Shown here piece by piece: positions 1-7,599 of a stretch of DNA of 63,557 nt. The translations under genes and the position numbers were made by a program. Within the stretch, counting starts at the first letter, position 1. Each line of letters starts with the position of its first letter. The notes below the pieces were generated by a model. It did no database searches and was not told where the DNA came from. It saw nothing but the letters and a program-made list of their open reading frames with translations. This stretch comes from a virus. The stretch is taken from positions 1 to 63,557 of the IMG/VR virus record IMGVR_UViG_3300046782_000096, one strand, 5' to 3'.

Positions 1-137
1 TCTATGTTTGTTAAGTCAATGGGCTTTGGATCATTTAAATTTAATACAGGACAGGTAGAGGCAGGAGTAACATTTCAAAGTAATACTAGTTATGGTGTTC
101 AAGGAACGATAAGTGTTAGTACAATACCGGGAGATTT
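1..137. repeat. Terminal direct repeat, left copy (circular join)
   Basis: These bases recur at 63421-63557 in direct orientation. The only difference is position 127 (C here, A at 63547). The repeat lies inside one open reading frame that continues across the join, so it is best read as assembly overlap of a circular or circularly permuted genome. A real short terminal redundancy is less likely. The mismatch changes a Pro codon (CCG) to Thr (ACG). Confidence 0.9.
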
Positions 138-339
138 TGAAGACACAACATCAGTTTGTAAAGGATCAGCAGTTAGTATATCAAGTAAAGCTGGAACTAG
201 AGCAACATGTAAACTACAATTGAATACAGATTATTTCTTAAATATATCCAATGCAAATTACTTCCCACCGCATGAAACTATGTGTGAAGGTGGTAACCAA
301 TGTAATATAGCTTGGACTGTCTATAGCTACGGAAACTAA
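1..339 (+). CDS. C-terminal part of a secreted protein (continues from 63022-63420)
   Basis: The frame is open from base 1, and the same bases at 63421 onward lie in frame inside the gene that starts at 63022, so this is the 3' half of that gene. Joined across the circle the protein is about 246 residues: a signal peptide, a Pro-rich linker and a C-terminal domain rich in Ser, Thr, Gly and Asn with several Cys (for example the CEGG..C pair near the end). The first ATG here (position 4) is internal and not the true start. I do not recognise the family. The next gene begins 11 bp downstream after a weak ribosome site. Confidence 0.8.
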   Translation, partial: SMFVKSMGFGSFKFNTGQVEAGVTFQSNTSYGVQGTISVSTIPGDFEDTTSVCKGSAVSISSKAGTRATCKLQLNTDYFLNISNANYFPPHETMCEGGNQCNIAWTVYSYGN

Positions 340-350
340 AGGATAGTGTT

Positions 351-740
351 ATGCCCACCCCAAAAGTAGAAGATGTAATTAACAAGTTTATAGAACTTAG
401 GGAAAAGCGTTCTGAAATTAAAAAGAAGTATGAAGAAAAGGATTTGGTTTTGAAAGACGCTATGGAGAAAATTGAAGTATTCCTCTCTCGATACTTAGTT
501 AAAGAGGGACTTCAAAGTGCTAATATTGGACTCTATACAGCTTACTTTGCCAAAGAGTATAAAGTGGGTTGTGCAGATTGGCCCAATTTTTGGTTGTGGA
601 TGGCTACCAATAACCGTTGTGACATGACGGAAAAACGTGTAGCCGTTGGTGTTATTAAAGACTATTTGGAAGAAAAGAAGGAATTGCCGCCGTTTGTCAA
701 TTTAACCGTTGAAAAAGTTGTCCGAGTGAGGAGAGTATAA
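351..740 (+). CDS. Conserved small phage protein, N-terminal coiled coil
   Basis: 129 aa. Residues about 10-50 are rich in Lys and Glu with heptad-like spacing (predicted coiled coil), followed by a Trp-rich segment (DWPNFWLWM) and a C-terminal YLEE..ELPP motif. Proteins of this shape are common in the replication regions of tailed phages, without an assigned function that I can name. Its stop overlaps the next start (TAATG at 738-742), so the two are probably translationally coupled. It opens the block that leads to the ssDNA-binding and primase-helicase genes. Confidence 0.75.
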   Translation: MPTPKVEDVINKFIELREKRSEIKKKYEEKDLVLKDAMEKIEVFLSRYLVKEGLQSANIGLYTAYFAKEYKVGCADWPNFWLWMATNNRCDMTEKRVAVGVIKDYLEEKKELPPFVNLTVEKVVRVRRV

Positions 741-1048
741 TGGCTAGCAAAAAGAAACCGTCAAAGAGAATCCATGCAGAAGGTCCAGAAGTAGGCGCGG
801 TTATAGACCGGGCTATAGAGCGTATGGGAAAGGAACAAGAAACATCAAAGAATCTTGAACCGGGCTTGCACGTTCGCCGGTATAGAGTGGCACCAGAAGG
901 CAAAGTACATTACTCCGTTGTTAGAGTAATCGGAGTGGATCGTGGTCATGGTATGTTTATTAAAGTCTATGTTCTCTGTGAAGAATGTAACGTTAAACTT
1001 ACCAATTACGAAATTGAAACCAGTGACTTCCAGAGGATAGGTGAATGA
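740..1048 (+). CDS. Hypothetical phage protein
   Basis: 102 aa with a Lys-rich N-terminus and a C-terminal half containing a single CEEC pair, a possible half metal site. Overlaps by one base with the upstream gene (TAATG) and by four (ATGA) with the downstream gene, so it is part of one translationally coupled operon. No family recognised. Confidence 0.7.
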   Translation: MASKKKPSKRIHAEGPEVGAVIDRAIERMGKEQETSKNLEPGLHVRRYRVAPEGKVHYSVVRVIGVDRGHGMFIKVYVLCEECNVKLTNYEIETSDFQRIGE

Positions 1049-1479
1049 GTACTAAACCTGTTAAACCAGCAGCACCTAAAGAAAACATGACTACTTACCT
1101 TCTTAATATGAAAGATGGTACAAGGCAAAAGATTACTTGTCCTACAGAATGGACTGTTACATTTGGTCCATTAACACCGGGTACTAAGGATTCAAACAAC
1201 GGACATTTTGGGATCGCACTTAGAATTAGGGATGGACAACGCCAGAAGGCAGTCTTTACCGGTGTTGAATCATTCCGAGATATGTCAATGGCGATTGAAA
1301 CGGAAGTAACTAAGACTAAAGAAGAAACGTTTTATCGGGATGAAGATGGTGAAAAGAAACAGGTTATTGTCCAAGGTGCTATTAAAGAGTGGACTAATCC
1401 TGATGCACCGGGAGTACGAGAAGTACCAACAAGTAACATGCCTAAAGTCTTAAATGCACTGGAGGTGCAACGTGGATAA
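1045..1479 (+). CDS. Hypothetical phage protein
   Basis: 144 aa, start overlapping the previous stop (ATGA). The N-terminus is Pro/Lys-rich and the middle has alternating hydrophobic and charged residues consistent with beta strands. There are no membrane segments and no recognisable catalytic motif. It lies two genes upstream of the putative ssDNA-binding protein, so a DNA-metabolism role is possible from context only. Confidence 0.7.
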   Translation: MSTKPVKPAAPKENMTTYLLNMKDGTRQKITCPTEWTVTFGPLTPGTKDSNNGHFGIALRIRDGQRQKAVFTGVESFRDMSMAIETEVTKTKEETFYRDEDGEKKQVIVQGAIKEWTNPDAPGVREVPTSNMPKVLNALEVQRG

Positions 1480-1780
1480 TGACCAGTTAGAACAAGCTAT
1501 ACAAGACAAGGGTTTAACCGCGCCACGTATTACTGTAGATCATATTAAGTCTATAGTACACTCTGTATATTATCATGTTCCACCGGCTACCACCCTTACA
1601 CTTTGCGTTTTAACACTTAAAAATGGTTTTACGGTAGTAGGCCAAAGTGCTTGCGCTCATGCAGCTAATTTTGATCGTGAATTAGGTGAACGGCTTGCAC
1701 GGGATGATGCCGAAAATAAGATTTGGGTACTGGAGGGTTACTTACTCCGTGATCGTCTTTTCAATAGCAGGAGTGTTTAA
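1472..1780 (+). CDS. N4 gp49 / Sf6 gene 66 family protein
   Basis: 102 aa. The core has the family pattern: TLTLCVLTLKNGF, then V.GQSACAHAANFD, then G..LARDDAENKIW..EGYLL. This family (Phage_gp49_66) is widespread in phages and its function is unknown. I chose the GTG at 1472 over an upstream ATG at 1454 because GGAGGTG (1461-1467) sits at correct spacing and the family begins near here. It overlaps the upstream gene by 8 bp and is followed closely by the putative ssDNA-binding protein. Confidence 0.85.
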   Translation: MDNDQLEQAIQDKGLTAPRITVDHIKSIVHSVYYHVPPATTLTLCVLTLKNGFTVVGQSACAHAANFDRELGERLARDDAENKIWVLEGYLLRDRLFNSRSV

Positions 1781-1781
1781 C

Positions 1782-2840
1782 ATGTCACAAGAAATTAGTT
1801 TGTTTGACCAACCCACACAGTTGCCGGCATATTTGAGTGCCTTTGATAGTAGTCTTGGTACTGATATGGCTCTAGGTGGTTTCTCTGGAAACCGTATTGG
1901 TTTGAAAGGTAGTCGGTTCCGTTTGTTAGTTAATGGTCAAGAAGAAGCTATTCTTGAAACGTTTCATCTGGACATTATCATTGTTGGTGCATCGCCGGGT
2001 GTAGGCCGCATTTTCTTTGGTGGTAACTATGATCCTGATGAAAAAGCGCATCCGCTTTGCTATAGTGCCGATGGCATAACACCGGGAGCAGACGTAATTA
2101 ATCCTCAGTCTGTTAAGTGTGCTATTTGTCCACAGAATGAGAAGGGTAGTAAAATTACACAAGAGGGTGTTAAAACCAAGGCGTGTAATTACTTTAAACG
2201 TCTGGTAGTTGCACTGGCAGACGGTAGCGATCCTGAACATCGTTTGTTTAGACTGGACGCAAAAGCAATGACCATTTTTGGTGAAGGCTTGCCAGCGCAG
2301 AATAAGTTTACTCTTAATGAGTATTCTAAGAAATTTTCTACGCGGGGTCTTGATCCAGCTAAATTTGTTACTCGTTTGTCTTTTGATCCAGAGAGTTCTG
2401 TACCTAAATTGTACTTCTCTCCTCTTCGTGTTATTACTGAAGATGAAGTGCCGTGGGTGATGGACTTAGTACATAGTGAAGATACTAAGATTAATGCTAC
2501 TATTACCGCTATTACTGATGCTTCAGACGCAGAAGCGGAGGCACCAGCAGCGGCGCAGCCAGCCCCGGCAGTCAAATCGAACGCTAGCGCCCCTGCCGCG
2601 ACCGTAGCGCCCCGCGCAGCCCCCGGCCTTACGCCTAAGATCGTGACCACCGGCAAGCCTGCTGCGCCTGCTCCTGTGGCCGCACCGGTAATTGTAAAGA
2701 CAGCACCACTAGCAGCAGTTAGACCCGCAACACCGGCACCGGCAGTAGCGGCACCAGTACAAGAGATTGGCGCAGCGGATGATGTAGACTTAAATGATTT
2801 TTTGAAGAATCTAGAGCTAGATGAAAGTAGGAGTGCATAA
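1782..2840 (+). CDS. Putative single-stranded DNA-binding protein
   Basis: 352 aa, ATG at 1782 preceded by CAGGAG. Residues 1-250 form a folded core with a zinc-site-like set of residues: HPLC, then KCAICP about 25 residues later, then AC before a KRLVVA strand. This is followed by an Ala/Pro linker (about 250-330) and an acidic tail (DDVDLNDFLKNLEL). A core, flexible linker and acidic tail is the architecture of phage and bacterial ssDNA-binding proteins that recruit partners through the tail. It lies two genes upstream of the primase-helicase, which fits. The linker is encoded by an abruptly GC-rich patch (about 2555-2690). The function call is inference. Confidence 0.5.
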   Translation: MSQEISLFDQPTQLPAYLSAFDSSLGTDMALGGFSGNRIGLKGSRFRLLVNGQEEAILETFHLDIIIVGASPGVGRIFFGGNYDPDEKAHPLCYSADGITPGADVINPQSVKCAICPQNEKGSKITQEGVKTKACNYFKRLVVALADGSDPEHRLFRLDAKAMTIFGEGLPAQNKFTLNEYSKKFSTRGLDPAKFVTRLSFDPESSVPKLYFSPLRVITEDEVPWVMDLVHSEDTKINATITAITDASDAEAEAPAAAQPAPAVKSNASAPAATVAPRAAPGLTPKIVTTGKPAAPAPVAAPVIVKTAPLAAVRPATPAPAVAAPVQEIGAADDVDLNDFLKNLELDESRSA

Positions 2841-3190
2841 TGAGTGAAGTATATGACTTGCAACAGAAGTTGCAGGAGCTGGCTGCAATGTCTAATGTTT
2901 CGCTCAAGAACTTTAAATCATTGCACCATGTTTCTTATGTTACTCTGTATCAATTTATAAAAGAACCAAGTCTTGCAAGGCCGCGCACTCTAACGAGTGT
3001 GCGGTTAATTTGTGAATTTTTATCTTCTGCACTTAAAGCCCGGTTACTACCACTACCAAGAGATAACAATGTTGATGTTAGTCATGCCATAAATGTATTG
3101 TATGAACGTTGGTGGGCTAATGGAAAGAAGTTTCCTGAGCGGCTAGAAACAAACGGAGTAGAACCTACAGTAAGTAATCAGGGAACTTAA
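2840..3190 (+). CDS. Small helix-rich protein, possible HTH
   Basis: 116 aa, coupled to the preceding gene by TAATG. Residues about 10-65 (LQELAAMSNVSLKNF.....SYVTLYQFI) resemble the helix-turn-helix layout of small phage regulators, with a second helical half. No catalytic motif. It sits between the putative ssDNA-binding protein and the primase-helicase, so it could be a replication accessory or a DNA-binding regulator. The HTH reading is tentative. Confidence 0.6.
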   Translation: MSEVYDLQQKLQELAAMSNVSLKNFKSLHHVSYVTLYQFIKEPSLARPRTLTSVRLICEFLSSALKARLLPLPRDNNVDVSHAINVLYERWWANGKKFPERLETNGVEPTVSNQGT

Positions 3191-3203
3191 TAGGAGAAAG
3201 ATA

Positions 3204-6104
3204 ATGCTGGACTTTCTCAGGACCGTCTTACCTAAAGACGGGCCTTTCTGTATTGCTTACCGAAACAAGGAAAGAAAGGGATTTTTTCACCGGGTAGGTA
3301 AAGATCATTTAGCGGCTGCTAAACTATCAGCATGGGGCGCAATAAGAGGATGGGACGTTTATTTCTGTATCTCTAGTCTTAAAGCGCCTGAATGGGTAGA
3401 TGCTGCCGGAAAACCGCATAAACGTAAAAAAGAGAATTGTGCTAAAACGGGGGTTCTAGTTCTTGATGTGGATATCGGAGCTAGTGCAAGCAAATATCAT
3501 ACGAAAGATGAAGCACTAGAAGCATTAACTAAATTTACAACAGCACTTGACTTTAAACCACCGCTTATTGTAGATAGCGGATATGGTTTGCATGTCTATT
3601 GGCTAATTAAAAACCCAATGGACTCAAAAAAATGGGAAATATTAGCAGACTATTTTAAAAAGATAGCGATTGTACTTGATCCGAAATTAACAGCGGACAC
3701 TACTCGCATTGCAGATTCAGCGGGAGTTCTGCGTGTACCGGGAACTAGAAACTATAGAAAGACAGACGATCCACAAGGAGTAAAACTATTACAATTTACA
3801 GAAGATGGTGATACTGCATTAGACATATCTAAAAAACTATTTACAAAAGGGCGTGAACTTAATATTGCTGTTATTAGACCAAAAGCAAAACAATTAATAC
3901 CTGCTGCTAGTTCTAAGCTCGCTAGTGATTTAGGCTTAGATGTTCCGCATAATATAGATGCAATAATGCAAAAATGCAACTGGATGCGGAGATATGCAGT
4001 AGATATTAAAATAGCATCTGAAAGTGAATGGTATGCAGTTCTTGGACTTCTAAAACACTGTTATCATCCAAAAAAGACGGCGCGAGAATTAGCACACTAT
4101 TTTTCACGGGGGCATCCCGGTTATAGTGAAGAGGAAACAGATCGCAAATTTGAACAAGTAAGACTAGCGCAATCTGGTCCATCCATGTGTGCTAGATTTG
4201 GTAAAATTGTACCAGAACGTTGTGTGGGTTGTAAGTTTGCTTCTATGGTAACTTCACCAGCGCAACTAGACCAAGTAGATTTACCAGATGATAGACCCAT
4301 ACTGATAGAAAAACCTTATAAGGATATTAATGGTCATATATCTAAGTTTGTAGCAGAAGCACTACCTATGCCACAACCTTATTTTAGAGGTAAATCAGGT
4401 GGCATCTATATGAACTTAGATGGTCATAGTGTAAATCCTAATCAAGATGATACTAATACTGTTAGGAAAATTTACGAGTATGATATTCTGCCGCTTGCGA
4501 GGTTACAAAACGAAGATACTGGAGAAGAAGAAATAGAGATAATACTATACTTACCAAAGGATGGACAGAAAATAATCAGAGTTCCTATTGAGTATACTAC
4601 AGAACCTAAGCGATTTGCAACGTACCTTGCTGCTAGGGGTGTATTACTAAAACAACATGAGATTTTGCCTCTTATAAACTACATGATTGATTATATTAGA
4701 CTGATACAAAAGACAAGCGAAGCAAGGGGAATCTATACTCGTTTTGGCTGGCGGCATCCACAAACACCTGATCCTATATTTGTTCTAGGTGATGGAGTAA
4801 TTAAAGCAGATGGTACGTTTATTCCCGGTGGTACGGCTAATTGGTTACAAGAACTAAAACAGTTTGCTTCTGCTACAGGAAACATTACTGAATGGAGAAA
4901 AGCATTTGAAATTAATTTACAATATTCAATACCAGCCTACCAGTTTACTATGATGCTAGGGTTTGCCTCTCCATTATTTGCTTTAACACCATATAGTGGA
5001 ATGATGTTTAATATCCTTGGTGCTGGTGGTATCGGTAAATCTACTGCATTGAAATTTATGACCAGTATTTGGGGTAAGCCTACATATACTCATATTCTTC
5101 AAAAGGATAACAGTATACCTGTTTTTAATAAGATCGGATATCTTAACTCGCTACCGGTAGCTTATGATGAAATTACTAATTTGCCTGCGGACCAAACTGC
5201 CGACTTGGCTTATAGCATCACTGAGGGAAGAGGTAAAGAAAGAGCTGACCGCTCAGGTAACACTAAAATTAATTTCATCAAATGGTCCACCATACTTGTA
5301 TCGTGCTCAAATTTATCCCTCTACGAAAAAATCGGACTTGCAAAAAAAGGCAATACTGCTCCTGCTTATAGAATTTTTGAAGCAAAAATTGAAGAAACCG
5401 TTAAAGAGGAAAACAGGCTCAAAATAGAAGAAGCCATACGTATATTAGATAGTAATTACGGAGTTGCAGGCAGAATGTTTATGCAGTATGCAGTATCACA
5501 TAATACAGAGATTATAGAAAAACTAGTAAAAGAAGAAGAGAGAATAAGTGTAGAGTTCGGATTAAAAAATGTAGAACGTTTTTGGGGAGGTATGTTTGCT
5601 GCTGTAAGTGTTAGCATGGATATCTGCCATGAGCTAGGTATACATAGTTTTGAGAAAGAAAAAGTATTACAATGGGCGCATAAAGAAATAACTAGCACTA
5701 GGGGTAATCTTGTAGAATCCCAAGGTGATGCACTCAGTATTTTTACTGACTATCTTAATAGTAATCTACATGCAACCATATACGTAATAGATGGACGTGT
5801 TACCGCACATGGTATAGCTAATACACCTAATAAAGAATTACATATACGATTTGAGAAAAAGAATGGTAAATTTACATCTGGTTATATATCTTCGCAAGCT
5901 TTCAAAAGATACTGTATAAATAACAAAATAGAATATGGATGGTTTAAAGAAGAACTAAAACAACTAGACATGATAATAGCGGGTATAACATCTAAACGTC
6001 TAGGCGCAGGAACAGATTTTTTTACTTCGCCAATTAACTGTTTAAAGTTAAATTTAGAGTCACCACACTTTGACCAGAGTATAATACAGGAACCAACACA
6101 ATGA
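3204..6104 (+). CDS. Bifunctional primase-polymerase / replicative helicase
   Basis: 966 aa. The N-terminal domain is an archaeo-eukaryotic-type primase (PrimPol): metal-binding D88 and D90 in LDVDIG, and H130 in the SGYGLHVYW motif. A middle Cys set (C..F.....RCVGC) suggests a zinc finger. The C-terminal half is a D5/DUF927-like AAA+ helicase with Walker A GAGGIGKST (K612), a downstream YDEI acidic pair as Walker B, and a VSCSN sensor-like motif. It should prime and unwind at the phage fork, working with the family A polymerase at 55.6 kb. RBS AGGAGA precedes the ATG. The start of the next gene overlaps its stop (ATGA). Confidence 0.88.
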   Translation: MLDFLRTVLPKDGPFCIAYRNKERKGFFHRVGKDHLAAAKLSAWGAIRGWDVYFCISSLKAPEWVDAAGKPHKRKKENCAKTGVLVLDVDIGASASKYHTKDEALEALTKFTTALDFKPPLIVDSGYGLHVYWLIKNPMDSKKWEILADYFKKIAIVLDPKLTADTTRIADSAGVLRVPGTRNYRKTDDPQGVKLLQFTEDGDTALDISKKLFTKGRELNIAVIRPKAKQLIPAASSKLASDLGLDVPHNIDAIMQKCNWMRRYAVDIKIASESEWYAVLGLLKHCYHPKKTARELAHYFSRGHPGYSEEETDRKFEQVRLAQSGPSMCARFGKIVPERCVGCKFASMVTSPAQLDQVDLPDDRPILIEKPYKDINGHISKFVAEALPMPQPYFRGKSGGIYMNLDGHSVNPNQDDTNTVRKIYEYDILPLARLQNEDTGEEEIEIILYLPKDGQKIIRVPIEYTTEPKRFATYLAARGVLLKQHEILPLINYMIDYIRLIQKTSEARGIYTRFGWRHPQTPDPIFVLGDGVIKADGTFIPGGTANWLQELKQFASATGNITEWRKAFEINLQYSIPAYQFTMMLGFASPLFALTPYSGMMFNILGAGGIGKSTALKFMTSIWGKPTYTHILQKDNSIPVFNKIGYLNSLPVAYDEITNLPADQTADLAYSITEGRGKERADRSGNTKINFIKWSTILVSCSNLSLYEKIGLAKKGNTAPAYRIFEAKIEETVKEENRLKIEEAIRILDSNYGVAGRMFMQYAVSHNTEIIEKLVKEEERISVEFGLKNVERFWGGMFAAVSVSMDICHELGIHSFEKEKVLQWAHKEITSTRGNLVESQGDALSIFTDYLNSNLHATIYVIDGRVTAHGIANTPNKELHIRFEKKNGKFTSGYISSQAFKRYCINNKIEYGWFKEELKQLDMIIAGITSKRLGAGTDFFTSPINCLKLNLESPHFDQSIIQEPTQ

Positions 6105-6319
6105 GATACGATATAACACCAACGGAAAGACTAGGACCGGGTAGTCCTTTATCAGATGCAGGATTCCTAAATGATATGCCGCGAATGTTGATACAGCTTA
6201 AACGACCAGCGGAAGAGGTTAAAAACTTATTAATAGCAATGAAACTTATTGCAGAATATCTAGATGGGATTAAAGATAGAAAAGCGTTGCTTGAAGCAAG
6301 AACACACATAAACTACTAA
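6101..6319 (+). CDS. Small hypothetical protein
   Basis: 72 aa, overlapping the helicase stop by four bases. Largely helical and charged C-terminus (residues 25-65), with a Pro/Gly-rich start. No recognised family. It ends 7 bp before the tRNA gene. Confidence 0.65.
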   Translation: MRYDITPTERLGPGSPLSDAGFLNDMPRMLIQLKRPAEEVKNLLIAMKLIAEYLDGIKDRKALLEARTHINY

Positions 6320-6326
6320 AAAACTA

Positions 6327-6411
6327 GCCCCTATGACGTAATTGGTAGCCGTGATGGACTTAAAATCCATTGGCGTTAGCCGTGCCGGTTCGACTCCGGC
6401 TAGGGGCACCA
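6327..6411 (+). tRNA. tRNA-Leu (anticodon UAA), CCA encoded
   Basis: 85 nt. The acceptor stem GCCCCTA (6327-6333) pairs with TAGGGGC (6401-6407). The anticodon stem ATGGA/TCCAT encloses loop CTTAAAA with anticodon TAA. A type II variable arm (TGGCGTTAGCC) and a T-arm with GGTTCGACTCC follow. Discriminator A and CCA are encoded at 6408-6411. It reads UUA, a codon used heavily by this AT-rich phage, and lies between protein genes on the same strand. Confidence 0.95.
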
Positions 6412-6427
6412 CTATAGGAGAATGAAA

Positions 6428-6640
6428 ATGGAACCGTGGCAAGAGAGAGTAATACAAGAGAAAAAAGAACTGGATGAAAAAATAGAGAAGTTAAAAAAGT
6501 TTATAAAAAATGCACCAGAAAAATTAGCAACTGAAACAGAGATGTTAAGATTAGAAGTACAATTTACGATAATGCAAAGCTATTCTAATATACTGGATGT
6601 ACGTATTAAATCTTGGGAGAAACCAAATGATAACGGATAG
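6428..6640 (+). CDS. crAss001_48-related small phage protein
   Basis: 70 aa. The pattern EPWQERVIQEKKELDEKIEKL followed by a helical segment and Y.NIL..RI matches the small family known as crAss001_48-related, common in phages and of unknown function. ATG at 6428 is preferred over 6422 because AGGAG (6416-6420) is then correctly spaced. Begins 16 bp after the tRNA. Confidence 0.7.
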   Translation: MEPWQERVIQEKKELDEKIEKLKKFIKNAPEKLATETEMLRLEVQFTIMQSYSNILDVRIKSWEKPNDNG

Positions 6641-6794
6641 AATAAACAAAATTAAAAAAGTTATAGAAGAACAGTTACCTAATTGTGAAATTGATTTACG
6701 AACTATGGATAATGAAACGGAAAGAAGTTTTATTTTACAGATTAGAGTTACAGTCCCATTAACATTTGTAATGGAGATAGCACATGAGTCCTAA
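6627..6794 (+). CDS. Small hypothetical protein
   Basis: 55 aa starting inside the previous gene (14-bp overlap) at an ATG preceded by GGGAGAAA. Helix followed by two predicted beta strands. No family recognised. It overlaps the next gene by 11 bp. Confidence 0.6.
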   Translation: MITDRINKIKKVIEEQLPNCEIDLRTMDNETERSFILQIRVTVPLTFVMEIAHES

Positions 6795-7125
6795 ATGGCA
6801 AAATGAAGCCGCAAAAATACATGCGGCTTTAACAAAACACTTATTTGTTACATGGGATGAAGAAGATAAACGCTTTTTAGCTTTAGCGTTATGTGGTGAA
6901 GCGGGGGAATTGGCTAATCTAGTTAAAAAACAATGGCGCGATGGGTTTAACCCTGAACGACGCCACGAAATAACTATGGAGTTAGCAGATATACGAATTT
7001 ACTTAGAGTTACAAGCTATTGCTTATGGTGTAGACCTAGATACTATTTGTGAACACAAATTAGCTGAACTGTACAAACGTTGGCCGGATAAGCTTAACTC
7101 TTCCACTTCCGCCATAAAGGTTTAG
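6784..7125 (+). CDS. MazG-like nucleotide pyrophosphohydrolase
   Basis: 113 aa, all helical. The two metal-binding pairs of the MazG fold are visible: EAGE (E39, E42) and ELAD (E66, D69), 24 residues apart. Such phage enzymes hydrolyse (d)NTPs or ppGpp-like nucleotides and are thought to clean or reprogramme the host nucleotide pool during infection; the substrate here is unknown. Last gene before the structured gap at 7126-7260. Confidence 0.85.
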   Translation: MSPKWQNEAAKIHAALTKHLFVTWDEEDKRFLALALCGEAGELANLVKKQWRDGFNPERRHEITMELADIRIYLELQAIAYGVDLDTICEHKLAELYKRWPDKLNSSTSAIKV

Positions 7126-7153
7126 AACCGGAAGATTGGGCCTTAGATTTATC

Positions 7154-7220
7154 AGCCCGGTGGAAGTCACACCCTACTCTTTGGGGTATACCAATTTTCA
7201 AGGCGAAAGCCGGGCTTTTA
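7154..7220 (+). terminator. Possible terminator or structured RNA
   Basis: AGCCCGG (7154-7160) pairs with CCGGGCT (7210-7216), immediately followed by TTTT. Two smaller helices are possible inside: ACCC...GGGGT near 7171-7188 and GGC-GAAA-GCC at 7203-7212, the latter competing with the outer stem. It lies between the MazG-like gene and the last rightward gene, so it could end most rightward transcription before the convergent point. The long loop makes a classical terminator uncertain. Confidence 0.4.
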
Positions 7221-7260
7221 CACACCGCTAACATAGTATGACTTTGTTTAGGAGTTGAAG

Positions 7261-7599
7261 ATGGCATATGATTACCGTCCAGAAGTAGATGAATCTTCTA
7301 AGTTTGAAATTACCAATGAAGTTGATGCTGAACTTATGAAAGATTTAGAGGTAATAAAAGAAAAACATGGTTTTAGTAGTATGATACTTATAGCCACTAC
7401 ATGTACAGAAGACAAATCTAGTTCTAAAATTGCACTTATAGAAAATCGTAGAGAACCATTCTTTTTACTGGAATGTGCAGTCTCTATGCAAGAGTACTAT
7501 TTAGAAAGAGAAATTAAAGTTTACAAACAACGTATAGAAAAAGTACATGGTATAATGGCTCAAATTGAAAAAGTGTTTACCCACCCTAAAGATAATTAA
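7261..7599 (+). CDS. Last rightward gene, hypothetical
   Basis: 112 aa. ATG at 7261 with AGGAG at 7250-7254 is preferred over an in-frame TTG at 7255. A mixed alpha/beta N-terminal half is followed by a coiled-coil-like C-terminus (YLEREIKVYKQRIEKV). No family recognised. Its stop (7597-7599) overlaps the stop of the convergent giant virion gene on the other strand (7596-7598). Confidence 0.7.
   Translation: MAYDYRPEVDESSKFEITNEVDAELMKDLEVIKEKHGFSSMILIATTCTEDKSSSKIALIENRREPFFLLECAVSMQEYYLEREIKVYKQRIEKVHGIMAQIEKVFTHPKDN

Noticed and set aside
1-137. True defined terminal repeats as in T7
   Set aside because: The repeat lies inside a continuous gene and is only 137 bp, which is better explained by circular assembly overlap.
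2189-2863. 224-aa minus-strand frame
   Set aside because: Antisense of the Ala/Pro linker in the putative ssDNA-binding protein.
6327-6411. tRNA gene as a prophage attachment site
   Set aside because: No integrase, repressor or second copy of the tRNA 3' end is visible.
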